A stretch of DNA of 64,000 bases from Halobacteriovoraceae bacterium (lineage in GTDB: Bacteria; Bdellovibrionota; Bacteriovoracia; Bacteriovoracales; Bacteriovoracaceae): contig JACKAK010000010.1 in the NCBI GenBank assembly GCA_020635115.1, forward strand, positions 1 to 64,000. Reading direction: 5' to 3'. Made by a program: the position numbers and the translations under genes. Positions 36,286 through 45,930 of the stretch are shown piece after piece; position 1 is the stretch's first letter, and the number at the start of each line of letters is the position of its first letter. A model generated the notes under the pieces. That model did not search any database and was not told the DNA's origin. It was given only the letters and a program-made list of their open reading frames with translations.

Positions 36286-37419
36286 ATGAGCTCAATTGCT
36301 CAAGACGCGATTCATAATTTTTTAAAACCAATTCGTGATCTTTTGGAAGATGATAAAATATCAGAAGTCATGATTAATGGTGCTCATGAAATATTCATTG
36401 AAAAAGGTGGACTTGTTTTTAAGGCAAAAAATACTTTTCCTGGAGAGGAAGAACTATTTTCGGCCATGAGATCAATTGCTCAAAGTGTAGGACGCGTACT
36501 CGATAATGATAATCCAAGACTTGATGCAAGACTACCAGATGGATCACGGATTCACGTCGTTCTACCTCCGATGGCAAAAAATGGGATAACAGTAGCTATT
36601 AGGAAGTTTTCAAAAGATGATTTAACCATAAAAGATCTCGTAAATTTTGGATCTTTATCCCCTGAAGGTGCACGTTTTTTAGACATTTGTGTCAACCTTG
36701 GTAAAAATATTATCGTCTCAGGTGGAACTGGTTCAGGTAAAACAACGATGCTCAATGTCCTTGGAGGAAGAGTTCCCAAAACTCAACGCTTGATCATTAT
36801 CGAGGATGCATCAGAGTTAAAAGTAAACTCTGAACATGTCGTACAATTTGAAACGCGAAAACCTGATCCGGCCCAGGGGATTTCTGAAGTAAGCATTAGA
36901 GATCTGGTACTTTCCTCTATGAGACTTAGGCCAGATAGAATAATAGTGGGGGAGGTGCGTGGACCTGAGGCCCTAGACTTAGTTCAAGTAATGAATACCG
37001 GCCATGATGGAAGTATGGGGACAGTCCACGCGAACAATCCAACAGACGCTTGTACAAGGCTTGAAACTCTATGTTTAATGGGAGAAACAAAAATTCCACC
37101 TGATGCCATTCGAAAGATGATTGGATCCGCACTCCAAATAATTGTTCAATGTTCAAGATATCATGATGGTGGCAGACGTACATCTCATATTTCAGAAGTC
37201 CTTGGTGTTGACCAGTTTGGTCGATACATAACTAGAGATATTTTTAGATGGCTACAAACAGGCAAAGATCCTAAGACCGGAAAATACCAAGGGGAGATGG
37301 TTCCTTGCAATTATGTTCCAACTTTTTTTGAAGATATTATTGTTAACAAACTTCCCTTTGAAAAGGCAGGATTTATCTCTCCCGGTTGGGCCCAAAAAAT
37401 TCTAAAAAAAGCAGCGTAA
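36286..37419 (+). CDS. cpaF: CpaF/TadA-type secretion ATPase
   Basis: Hexameric ATPase of the type II/IV secretion superfamily that powers Tad pilus assembly. N-domain (ISEVMINGAHEIFIEKGG) at 25-42, Walker A GGTGSGKTT near 146-154, Asp box IIIEDASEL, Walker B RPDRIIVGEVRGPEALDL and His box GHDGSMGTVHANNP are all intact, so it should be active. 377 residues without the long N-terminal extension of Caulobacter CpaF. No tadB/C, secretin or pilin gene of a Tad cluster adjoins it, so it is an orphan here. ATG after AGAGGAG. Confidence 0.93.
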   Translation: MSSIAQDAIHNFLKPIRDLLEDDKISEVMINGAHEIFIEKGGLVFKAKNTFPGEEELFSAMRSIAQSVGRVLDNDNPRLDARLPDGSRIHVVLPPMAKNGITVAIRKFSKDDLTIKDLVNFGSLSPEGARFLDICVNLGKNIIVSGGTGSGKTTMLNVLGGRVPKTQRLIIIEDASELKVNSEHVVQFETRKPDPAQGISEVSIRDLVLSSMRLRPDRIIVGEVRGPEALDLVQVMNTGHDGSMGTVHANNPTDACTRLETLCLMGETKIPPDAIRKMIGSALQIIVQCSRYHDGGRRTSHISEVLGVDQFGRYITRDIFRWLQTGKDPKTGKYQGEMVPCNYVPTFFEDIIVNKLPFEKAGFISPGWAQKILKKAA

Positions 37420-37437
37420 TACAAATTGGAAAAAATA

Positions 37438-38100
37438 TTAATCAATTGAATCCCAATCAATATTTTTACTTAATGTAACTCCTGAGACTGTCTTTTTTTC
37501 TTCATTCTTAATGAAAGGAAAAACCACTTGAGTAAAATCATCTCTTTGCTCTTCTCCACCAATAAAGATTACATTCGGAACGAAATCGGTGAGTGAGTTT
37601 ATATAATAATCTTTTGGTAGCCCCTGCATAATAAAATTGGGGTCATCTGAAGGGTCATCAAATCCAGCATTTGTCTCTAAATTTGCGAGTGAAATCGAAA
37701 GGTGATCCATTGGCCTATCGGAAAGGTTTTTTACAATCAAAGCTGCTTTTATTTTATCATGCGGCAAATCTTTAGTTAAATTCCATGTCCCTATATGGAA
37801 GAAATCTAGATAAAAAGTTGCATTATGATATTTAAGTTTTCTAGGCAAAAGAAGCGCTTGGATAAATTTTCTAGTAGATGGATCTTTTGATTTTCGAGCA
37901 AGTTTTTCGGCCAGCATACTATCTTCAATTCGAATAATGTAGTTTCCAGGTTCTTTGGTCGCAGTATAAAGTGTATATTGGAAGGCTATGCTGAATAGCG
38001 TATACAGCTTGTGTTGTGGAAGTGAAATTTTACTATTTTTTTCTTCCAAAAGCGTTTTAACAGACTGATACAAAAGAGTTTTTTCTAGATCCCTACTCAT
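37438..38100 (-). CDS. Cytoplasmic protein of unknown function
   Basis: 220 residues, no signal peptide or membrane segment; ATG with GGGAA upstream. Starts with a helical segment (LEKTLLYQSVKTLLEEKN) and then mixed alpha/beta. Not recognised. It lies tail to tail with cpaF and divergent from fusA. Confidence 0.6.
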   Translation of the reverse strand: MSRDLEKTLLYQSVKTLLEEKNSKISLPQHKLYTLFSIAFQYTLYTATKEPGNYIIRIEDSMLAEKLARKSKDPSTRKFIQALLLPRKLKYHNATFYLDFFHIGTWNLTKDLPHDKIKAALIVKNLSDRPMDHLSISLANLETNAGFDDPSDDPNFIMQGLPKDYYINSLTDFVPNVIFIGGEEQRDDFTQVVFPFIKNEEKKTVSGVTLSKNIDWDSID

Positions 38101-38283
38101 TAAAATTCCCGAATTGTAAATTGATCATATATAAATAATGTTATGCAGTGGGCATCTTAAATAAGTGATTTTTATGAGGCCGTCAATAGGTTAGCTCCAA
38201 ACGATAAATTTTTGCTGTACATCTGAAAAAAATATTAAAATTTATTTAGCGAAAACCACTCATCTCTATTATCAATTCTACAG

Positions 38284-38312
38284 TTGACTCATCCCACTAT
38301 TTTCATTAATAT
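38284..38312 (+). promoter_or_regulatory. Sigma-70-type promoter for fusA
   Basis: TTGACT at 38284-38289, 17-base spacer, TAATAT at 38307-38312, about 70 bases before the ATG of fusA. It lies in the 282-base gap between two divergent genes, where no other gene is seen. Confidence 0.65.
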
Positions 38313-38382
38313 CCTGACTTTATTTAGCTAGAATTATTTGTTATTAAACCTGAGGTTAAAACCCTTACTTTGGAGAAAGCTC

Positions 38383-40536
38383 ATGAAAATAATGGCCAAG
38401 ACGAGAAATATTGGTATTTCGGCCCACATCGATTCCGGTAAAACGACACTTACTGAACGTATCCTCTTCTACTGTGGTGAAATTCACAAAATTGAAGATG
38501 TTCGTGGTGGTGGCGATGGTGCAAAAATGGACCACATGGAACTGGAAAAAGAAAAAGGGATTACTATTACTTCTGCGGCCACTACTGTATTCTGGAGAGG
38601 TTTAAAAGGCGAAGGAACTACTTTTGCAGATGGAGTTGAAAAAGAAACACGTATCAACATTATAGATACTCCGGGACACGTCGATTTTACTGTTGAAGTT
38701 GAGAGATCTCTACGTGTTCTTGATGGAGCTATTCTTGTTCTTTGTTCTGTTGCTGGTGTTCAGTCTCAGTCAATTACAGTTGATAGACAAATGAAACGCT
38801 ATAAAGTTCCAAGACTTTGTTTTATTAATAAAATGGATAGAATGGGGGCGAACCCTTGGAATGGTGTTGCTGCACTCAGAGAAAAATTAGGTCATAATGC
38901 TATTCTTATGCAGATTCCAATTGGCTCAGAGGAAAATTTTGAAGGTGTTGTCGACCTCGTCACTAGAAAAGCATATTACAATGACGGCGATAATGGAGAA
39001 ATCGTAAGAGTTGAAGATTGTCCTGCTGATTTAGTAGATAAAATGGAAGAACATAGAGATGCTATGCTTGATGTTGTATCTGAATACGACGATGAAGTTA
39101 TGGAAAAATATCTTGAAGGTGAAGAACTCTCGGAAGAAGAAATTCACAAATGTATTAAGGCCGGAACTCAGTCTTTAGTTCTTACTCCTGTTTACATGGG
39201 TTCTGCTTTCAAAAATAAAGGTGTTCAACCTTTACTAGACGCTGTTGCAAGATATCTACCTTCTCCACTTACATGTGCAAAACCAACAGTTGTAGATGAA
39301 GATGATAAACAAATTGAAATTGAACCGTCAAAAGATGCTGATCTTATTGCAATGGCCTTTAAAATAACTGACGAACAATTTGGACAGTTAACTTACACTA
39401 GAATTTATAGAGGGACTCTAAATAAAGGGGACACTGTTTATAACTCTAGAACAAAGAAAAAAGTTAGAATTGGTAGAATGGTACGAATGAATTCTAATGA
39501 TAGAGAAAACATCGATTCTGCATGGGCCGGTGATATTATTGCCCTCGTTGGTGTTGATTGTGCTTCAGGGGACACTTTCGTAGGATCTGATTCTCAAATC
39601 GGTATCTCATGTGAAGGTATCCACGTTCCAATTCCAGTTATCGAACTTTCAATTTCTGTTAAAGATAAAAATGAACAGGCCAGAATGGCAAAGGGCCTTC
39701 AAAAATTTCTTAAAGAAGATCCTACTTTTCATGTGTATACAGATGAAGAGTCTGGGGAAACAAGAATCGCAGGAATGGGGGAACTCCATCTTGAAATTTA
39801 TGTTGAAAGACTCAAAAGAGAATTCAATGCAAACGTACAAGTTGGTGCTCCTCAAGTTAACTACAGAGAAACGATCAGAAGTGAGACTAAATTTGATTAT
39901 ACACATAAAAAACAAACTGGTGGTGCCGGACAATTCGGTCAAGTTGTTGGTGTGTTAAGACCTCTCGCTGAAGCAGATAAGGATTCTGAAGATCAAGTCT
40001 TCAAATTTAATAATGAAATTAAAGGTGGATCAATTCCTTCAGAATATATTGGAGCCTGTGAAAAAGGTTTCCAAGATGTTATGGACAAAGGTCCTTTGGC
40101 CGCATTCCCTATGATAAATTGTGAAGTTTTCTTACAAGATGGTCGATACCATGACGTTGACTCTTCCGATATGGCCTTTAGAATCGCTTCTAGACAGGCC
40201 ATGAGACAAGGGATTAAAAATGCAAGTCCTGCGCTTTTAGAACCTATTATGGGTGTTGAAGTAACAACCCCAGATGAGTATCAAGGTTCTGTCATTGGGG
40301 ATCTTTCTTCTAGAAGAGGGATAATTCAAGGTTCAGAGACTGATCCAACTGGAGAAGTTATTATTAGAGCTGAAGTTCCGCTTTCTGAAATGTTCGGCTA
40401 CTCTTCAGACCTAAGATCGATGTCAGCTGGTAAGGCCTCATATACGATGGAGTTTTCAAGATATTCTGAGTGTCCAAACAATATCGCTGAAGAGGTTATT
40501 AAGGCCAGAATCGAAAAACTTGCAAATGATGATTAA
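38383..40536 (+). CDS. fusA: Translation elongation factor G (spd/mitochondrial-like type)
   Basis: GTPase that moves tRNAs and mRNA through the ribosome. G1 is AHIDSGKTT, G3 is DTPGHVDF, G4 is NKMD, and all domains through the C-terminal IV-V region are present. 717 residues. The ATG at 38383 has GGAG 7 bases upstream; a GTG/TTG-type start at 38338 would add a spurious leader. The G1 context (GISAHIDSGKTTLTERILFYCG) and GVQSQSITVDRQMKRYKVPR match the EF-G class shared by spirochaetes, planctomycetes, delta-type bacteria and mitochondria rather than the common bacterial EF-G. The rpsL/rpsG/tuf cluster is not beside it. Confidence 0.96.
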   Translation: MKIMAKTRNIGISAHIDSGKTTLTERILFYCGEIHKIEDVRGGGDGAKMDHMELEKEKGITITSAATTVFWRGLKGEGTTFADGVEKETRINIIDTPGHVDFTVEVERSLRVLDGAILVLCSVAGVQSQSITVDRQMKRYKVPRLCFINKMDRMGANPWNGVAALREKLGHNAILMQIPIGSEENFEGVVDLVTRKAYYNDGDNGEIVRVEDCPADLVDKMEEHRDAMLDVVSEYDDEVMEKYLEGEELSEEEIHKCIKAGTQSLVLTPVYMGSAFKNKGVQPLLDAVARYLPSPLTCAKPTVVDEDDKQIEIEPSKDADLIAMAFKITDEQFGQLTYTRIYRGTLNKGDTVYNSRTKKKVRIGRMVRMNSNDRENIDSAWAGDIIALVGVDCASGDTFVGSDSQIGISCEGIHVPIPVIELSISVKDKNEQARMAKGLQKFLKEDPTFHVYTDEESGETRIAGMGELHLEIYVERLKREFNANVQVGAPQVNYRETIRSETKFDYTHKKQTGGAGQFGQVVGVLRPLAEADKDSEDQVFKFNNEIKGGSIPSEYIGACEKGFQDVMDKGPLAAFPMINCEVFLQDGRYHDVDSSDMAFRIASRQAMRQGIKNASPALLEPIMGVEVTTPDEYQGSVIGDLSSRRGIIQGSETDPTGEVIIRAEVPLSEMFGYSSDLRSMSAGKASYTMEFSRYSECPNNIAEEVIKARIEKLANDD

Positions 40537-40565
40537 TGTGATTTAATAAATTTTGAATTTTTTAT

Positions 40566-40600
40566 CCGGGCCCTTTTAAAAAGGGCCCTTTTTTTTCTAC
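40566..40600 (+). terminator. Rho-independent terminator after fusA
   Basis: A GGGCCCTTTT / AAAAGGGCCC stem is followed by eight T residues. It lies 30 bases after the fusA stop. Confidence 0.9.
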
Positions 40601-40707
40601 AAGTGAATATTTTCTATAGAATAACATATTGAAATAATTGAATTTTAAGTAAACCTAAAGATTCATGTATTACTAAAATTTTTAGACAAAAAGGCCGAAA
40701 AGCATTC

Positions 40708-43173
40708 ATGCAAAAACTGCATCGAAAAAGCATTACAGAAACTTTTCTCATTATCTCTGTGATAATGACTCTCTTTGTTGTTCTCTTTATTGGAGGATCA
40801 AATATCTATTCCGTATATAGTATCTATAGAGACGATACAAATATGTTTGAAGAAGAGTATCTCGAACAACATAAAAAAACTCTTAAATTAGAAGTTGAAC
40901 AAACAGAATTAAATATCGAAAAGGAACTTGGTCAACTGGAAAAACGATTAAAATTACAAATCAGCAGTCGAGTAAATGAAGGACTAAATGTAGCTAAGAA
41001 CCTATTTGAAAAATATCAAAATGAAATGCCTAAAAAAGATATTATTAATCTAATCAGAGAGTCTCTTCGATCAATACGTTTTAACAAGGGGAGGGGATAT
41101 TATTTCATGATGAATACTGAAGGCGTAGAAATATTATTTGCTGATAAACCTGAACTTGAAGGTAAAAACCTAATCAAAATGAAATCAACAGATGGTATTT
41201 TTGTTGTTAAAGAAATGCTCAAAATAGCAAAAAATAATGGCGAAGGATTCATTAATTATGAATGGAGCAAACCAAACGAAACTGAAAAAAATTTCTCAAA
41301 AATTTCGTATGTTAAATATTTCAAAGAACTAGATTTAATTATCGGCACAGGTGAATATCTTGATGATGTTGAATCTGATTTAAAAGAAGAAATCCTATCT
41401 CGTTTAGAAAGAACAATTAGTAAAAACTTGGATTACTTTTGGGCATTGCGCTCAGATGGAACCTTATTGGCCCATCCATTCCTCACAGAGTTAAAAGGTA
41501 GAAAAATTTTACATTTAGTTGATGAAAATGGAGTAAATATTATCAAAGAGGCCATTAATGTCGCTAAAAATGGAGGTGGTTTTGTTCGCTATAAGTGGAA
41601 TAGACCAATCAAAAATAATACTTCTAGTAAATTAACATATGTCTATCCCTTCAAAAGATGGGGCTGGATTATCGCAACTGGTGCCTATTTAGATGACTTG
41701 GAAGTTTGGACACAAACGAGAAAGGATCAACTTCAGGCACGACTAATTGATCAGATACTAATTACAATACTTGTTATGGGACTTTCTTTCGTTCTTTCTA
41801 CAATCGTTTTTAGAAGGGCAACTTCAAGAATAAATAAAGGATTTAAAATATTTCAAAATCTATTTGAACACCCAGATTCAAAATTGACTGAAGGACAAGA
41901 GAAGGAATTTCAATTCAAAGAATTTCAGATTCTTTCAAATTCATCAAAAATTCTAGAAAAATATTATCAACAAATCAATGAAGAAAAAATAAGAGCAGAA
42001 AATGCACTTCGTGCTAGGACTGAATTCTTAAATAATATGAGTCATGAAATCCGTACGCCCATGAATGTTATTGTAGGAATGGCAGACTTGATTGATGAAT
42101 CAAAAATGAATGAAGAACAAAAAATGTTTCTAGGATCTTTTCAAGATGCATGTAAAACATTATTAACAATTATCAACGACATTCTAGATCTCTCAAAATT
42201 AGAGGCCGGAAAACTAGATCTCGATTTTAACTTCTTTGATCTTGAATTAAAATTGAAAAAAATTGTACAGTTATTTAAAAATGAAGTTGAAAAGAAAGGA
42301 CTCAAAATATCTTACAATATCGATGAGGGTATCGCCAATTTTATTGAAACGGATGAAATTCGATTGTCACAAGTATTATCTAATCTTATAGGAAATTCCC
42401 TCAAATTCACTCAAAGCGGTGAAATTGATATAAATGTAAAACTTGTTGAGGATTACTCGAAAAATCAAAGAATTCGGTTTGAAGTATATGATACTGGAAT
42501 TGGAATTTCTAAAGAGAATATAAAAACTATCTTTGATGAATTTAATCAAGGAGATGCGTCAATTACCAAAAAATTTGGTGGTACTGGGCTAGGCCTTTCG
42601 ATTTCATCAAAATTAGTTCGTCTCTTGGGTGGGAAACTAAAAGTTCAAAGCGAGTTTGGAGCTTATACTAGATTCTATTTTGAGCTCGATTTAGTGGTGA
42701 ATAAAACAATGGAATCACCAAAAACACTAGAAGTAATAGTCAATCAAAAGACGCCAATAAAAAAATATTCTGAAGCTCATTTCAATAAACTTAAAATACT
42801 GGCCGTTGATGATACTAAAGACAATCTCGTCATTATCCAAAAATTTTTAAAACATCCAGATATTGAACTTGATACCGTCATGAGTGGGCGTGATGGACTT
42901 AAAGCAATTAATGAAAAAGAATACGATCTCATATTTATGGATATTCAAATGCCAGAAATGGATGGATATGAAACGACCAAAAAAGTAAGAGAAATTGAAA
43001 GGAAATTAGGACGTCCCAAAACCCTAATTTATGCTCTTACAGCTTATGCCATGCAGGAAAATATTCAGAGATCCCTTGCTGCCGGATGTGACGGACATAT
43101 TACTAAACCAATAAGAAAAGGTGAAATGCAAAAATTCATTCTTGAATTGGTTCATAATAAATTAGCAAGCTAA
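40708..43173 (+). CDS. Hybrid sensor histidine kinase with Cache sensor
   Basis: First membrane helix about residues 10-35. The periplasmic part (about 60-345) holds two tandem Cache-type modules, each ending in an 'I-x-(G/A)-T-G-(E/A)-Y-L-D-D' block (LIIGTGEYLDDVES and WIIATGAYLDDLEV). Second helix about 350-370, then HisKA with His446 in SHEIRTPMN, HATPase (NLIGNSLKF, DTGIGIS, GTGLGLSIS) and a C-terminal receiver with Asp745 in MDIQMPEMDG. It senses small external ligands and passes phosphate internally. No output regulator gene adjoins. Confidence 0.93.
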   Translation: MQKLHRKSITETFLIISVIMTLFVVLFIGGSNIYSVYSIYRDDTNMFEEEYLEQHKKTLKLEVEQTELNIEKELGQLEKRLKLQISSRVNEGLNVAKNLFEKYQNEMPKKDIINLIRESLRSIRFNKGRGYYFMMNTEGVEILFADKPELEGKNLIKMKSTDGIFVVKEMLKIAKNNGEGFINYEWSKPNETEKNFSKISYVKYFKELDLIIGTGEYLDDVESDLKEEILSRLERTISKNLDYFWALRSDGTLLAHPFLTELKGRKILHLVDENGVNIIKEAINVAKNGGGFVRYKWNRPIKNNTSSKLTYVYPFKRWGWIIATGAYLDDLEVWTQTRKDQLQARLIDQILITILVMGLSFVLSTIVFRRATSRINKGFKIFQNLFEHPDSKLTEGQEKEFQFKEFQILSNSSKILEKYYQQINEEKIRAENALRARTEFLNNMSHEIRTPMNVIVGMADLIDESKMNEEQKMFLGSFQDACKTLLTIINDILDLSKLEAGKLDLDFNFFDLELKLKKIVQLFKNEVEKKGLKISYNIDEGIANFIETDEIRLSQVLSNLIGNSLKFTQSGEIDINVKLVEDYSKNQRIRFEVYDTGIGISKENIKTIFDEFNQGDASITKKFGGTGLGLSISSKLVRLLGGKLKVQSEFGAYTRFYFELDLVVNKTMESPKTLEVIVNQKTPIKKYSEAHFNKLKILAVDDTKDNLVIIQKFLKHPDIELDTVMSGRDGLKAINEKEYDLIFMDIQMPEMDGYETTKKVREIERKLGRPKTLIYALTAYAMQENIQRSLAAGCDGHITKPIRKGEMQKFILELVHNKLAS

Positions 43174-43229
43174 ATGTATTTATATTGCTTTTGTCTGGTC
43201 TTTTAGCTAGAGCATATATGAGGTGATTT

Positions 43230-44132
43230 ATGATTGAAACGTCTCAATTACAAACATTAGTTGCTGTTGCTCAGTCTCAAAGTTTTTCACGAGCAGCTGA
43301 GCAACTTGGTGTCACTCAATCGGCAATTAGTCAAAGTATTAAAAACCTTGAGAGCAAATTAAAAACACCTTTGTTTAAGCGCTCTGGCAAGAAAGTTGTC
43401 CTCACTCAGGAGGGAGAAAAACTCTTTGAGATGGCAGAACATTTTCTTTCAAGTATGGAAGAAACACTTGAGCAAATAAAATACGCTCCTGAACAGATGC
43501 AAGGGAAAATTAGAATTGGTACATTAAATGGGGTAGGAAAATCTTGGCTGGCACCAGAGATATTTCAGTTTGCTAAACATTATCCTGATCTAAAAATATT
43601 TATTAAAATGGGGCTACAAAAAGATCTCGTTGCTGAATTTGAGGAGTTAAAACTCGATATCTTGATTTTACCGACAGAATATCTTCCAAATGTTGGGAAA
43701 AAAGTTTTCTTAAGTGACGAACGCTCTACATTAGTATTTCCAAAAAATCACCCAGCTTTTAAAATTTCTAAAGATATAACCCCATTAGAGTTACAGAAAT
43801 TTCCAACGATCATGTTTGAAAAAAATGATCACCTTTATTACACATGGTTCAAAACGAAGTTTCAAATCTATCCAAAAAACATTAATATACGCTATTCAAT
43901 CAACTCACATGGCCATATATTACATGCTGTTAGAGATGGGATGGGTGTAGCAGTTGTACCTACTCATGTATTAAATCGCTCAATTCTTAAAAATGATGTA
44001 GATACATTAGGAACAGATTTCGAAGTGGTAAACTATAGAATGTATATGGCCTATCATAAAGAAAGTGAACATCTTTTGAGAATTCAAAGGGTTCTAGAAC
44101 ATTTACTGAAAAGACCTTCACCACTCATATAA
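43230..44132 (+). CDS. LysR-family transcriptional regulator
   Basis: N-terminal winged helix-turn-helix (FSRAAEQLGVTQSAISQSIKNLE, residues 19-41) and a C-terminal periplasmic-binding-protein-like effector domain (from about residue 92, IRIGTLNGVGKSWLAPEI). 300 residues, standard length. ATG after GAGGTG. LysR proteins usually control a divergent gene, but none lies upstream on the opposite strand. The effector is unknown. Confidence 0.93.
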   Translation: MIETSQLQTLVAVAQSQSFSRAAEQLGVTQSAISQSIKNLESKLKTPLFKRSGKKVVLTQEGEKLFEMAEHFLSSMEETLEQIKYAPEQMQGKIRIGTLNGVGKSWLAPEIFQFAKHYPDLKIFIKMGLQKDLVAEFEELKLDILILPTEYLPNVGKKVFLSDERSTLVFPKNHPAFKISKDITPLELQKFPTIMFEKNDHLYYTWFKTKFQIYPKNINIRYSINSHGHILHAVRDGMGVAVVPTHVLNRSILKNDVDTLGTDFEVVNYRMYMAYHKESEHLLRIQRVLEHLLKRPSPLI

Positions 44133-44145
44133 AAAAGGTATTTTT

Positions 44146-45351
44146 ATGAGTATTGCTATCCCTGAACTTCCAATAGAAATAAGAGATATAGTCGATTTCC
44201 TTTTTTCAAATGGTTACTATCTAACGGCCGTTGGTGGATGCGTTAGAGACCTGCTTTTTTTTGATAAAATATCCTTAGATTGGGATTTTGAAATTAGATC
44301 AATTAACAATCACAAATTGCAAGAAGAAGAATTAAAAAAAGTGTTTGAAAATATATCTAAAAATTTTCAACTTCAAATTATTGAACTTCCGTATTGTATA
44401 TTTAAGTTCAATATCAATCATTATGAATTTGAAATTTCATGTCCAAGAAGAGAAATCTATACCGATAATGAAGTCGGTCATAAAAACTTTGAGGCCATTT
44501 TAGACTCTTCAATGAATTACATTGAATCTTTCAAAAGACGAGATTTAACAATTAATGCTCTAGGAGTAGAGTATATTGGTCCCCAATCTATTCTTATTGA
44601 TCCATATAGTGGATTGCAAGATGGAAGAAACGCTATCTTAAAACATATCTCCTCAGATTTTTCTAGAGATCCTGTGAGGCTACTTAGACTTATTCGTTTT
44701 TGTAAAACCAGCAATTTTAAAATATCAGAACAAACCAAATTATTAATTAATAAATTTGATCTCAGTAAGTTGAGTTGGCACTATATTGTTAAAGAATCAA
44801 AAGATATTGGACTTTCTTTTCTATTATTAAAAATCAAAAAAATTTCCATTGAGAATAATATTAAAATTCATAGATCTTTAAAATTTTTATATGAGAAAAT
44901 GAGTACAATTGAAGAAACTAATGAGATCGAGGATATATTTCTTAGACAACTTGACAGTTTCGAATTACGAGATTTTGAAGAGCTTGAATATTTTAATTTG
45001 TCTAAAAGCTTTATTTTAAAGGCAAAGAATATAAAAGATACTCTTTTAGAATTTAAGAACAATAGTGTTTTAACAAAATTGTTAAAACACTGTGAGAAGA
45101 ATTCATTTGAAGAACTTTTAAACAAAGAACAAAATAAAAAATTACTCAAATCCATTAAAATATTAACAAAGAAATACTTATCTCATAAAAGTTTAGTTTT
45201 AAAAATTGCTGACATTTATGATATAAATTTAAATCAGTTTGAAAATTATATATTGTCATCTGATTTGGTAATATCTGCCGATAAACTCGATCAAATAAGT
45301 CCAGCGTTAAGACAAGATTTTGTTATCTATAAAAAATTAAGAAAAGATTAG
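44146..45351 (+). CDS. cca: CCA tRNA nucleotidyltransferase / poly(A) polymerase family protein
   Basis: Class II nucleotidyltransferase head: VGGCVRDLLF, metal-binding LDWDFEI (DxD), KRRDLTINALG, then the neck block RDPVRLLRLIRFC. This domain adds CCA to tRNA 3' ends; poly(A) polymerase I shares it and cannot be excluded, but length (401) fits CCA enzymes. C-terminal half is AT-rich and diverged. ATG after AAGG, 13 bases after the LysR gene. Confidence 0.85.
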   Translation: MSIAIPELPIEIRDIVDFLFSNGYYLTAVGGCVRDLLFFDKISLDWDFEIRSINNHKLQEEELKKVFENISKNFQLQIIELPYCIFKFNINHYEFEISCPRREIYTDNEVGHKNFEAILDSSMNYIESFKRRDLTINALGVEYIGPQSILIDPYSGLQDGRNAILKHISSDFSRDPVRLLRLIRFCKTSNFKISEQTKLLINKFDLSKLSWHYIVKESKDIGLSFLLLKIKKISIENNIKIHRSLKFLYEKMSTIEETNEIEDIFLRQLDSFELRDFEELEYFNLSKSFILKAKNIKDTLLEFKNNSVLTKLLKHCEKNSFEELLNKEQNKKLLKSIKILTKKYLSHKSLVLKIADIYDINLNQFENYILSSDLVISADKLDQISPALRQDFVIYKKLRKD

Positions 45352-45442
45352 GCCTTAAATCGTCAGTTCCTGTTTCAGATTATTTTATTTTATTTCTATT
45401 TGTGTTATAATTTACTGTGTGTGGGCACACGGGAGGTTTGAA

Positions 45443-45865
45443 ATGGATGAATTACAAACCATATTGGCCGAGCATCAAACTAAAAAAAATAATGGTATTG
45501 AGACTAATCATCATAAGAATCGTCCAATAGCTTCATCTTCCGAAATTCCTGATCTTTTTTTCGATGACGTTCTAGTCAAATTCAAATTAAATAGAATAGA
45601 AATCCTTGTTATTATGTATCTTTACAGATGTGTTTGGTGTAGACCCAATTTGTATAAAGTTCATGGAATTTCACAAATTTTATCTCATACAGAAATGGCC
45701 AACAAACTAGGCCTAAGCATCGATGAAATTTATCAGGCCCTTAAAAAGCTTGAAGACCTAGGGTTTATATCAACTATACGTTCAGGTCAGTATTTTGTTC
45801 GGAAATACTTCACTAAACAAAATGATGAATTTTTTGCCCATACATATAACGAATTTGAAATTTAA
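45443..45865 (+). CDS. Winged-helix DNA-binding protein
   Basis: The ATG at 45443 has GGGAGG 7 bases upstream; a GTG at 45419 would add eight residues. A 60-residue acidic, His-rich leader is followed by a winged helix-turn-helix (LSHTEMANKLGLSIDEIYQALKKLEDLGFISTIR) like those of replication-initiator or MarR/GntR-type proteins. Two cysteines (RCVWC) sit in the first helix. Target unknown. Confidence 0.75.
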   Translation: MDELQTILAEHQTKKNNGIETNHHKNRPIASSSEIPDLFFDDVLVKFKLNRIEILVIMYLYRCVWCRPNLYKVHGISQILSHTEMANKLGLSIDEIYQALKKLEDLGFISTIRSGQYFVRKYFTKQNDEFFAHTYNEFEI

Positions 45866-45930
45866 AATATTTTGATTTTGTTTCAAGTCTCAGGCCTTAG
45901 ACCCGATAAGAGTGAGGGAAGGTAAATTTA

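Noticed and set aside
39611..39958. Overlapping open frames inside fusA
   Set aside because: fusA is highly conserved across this region and the others have no signals.
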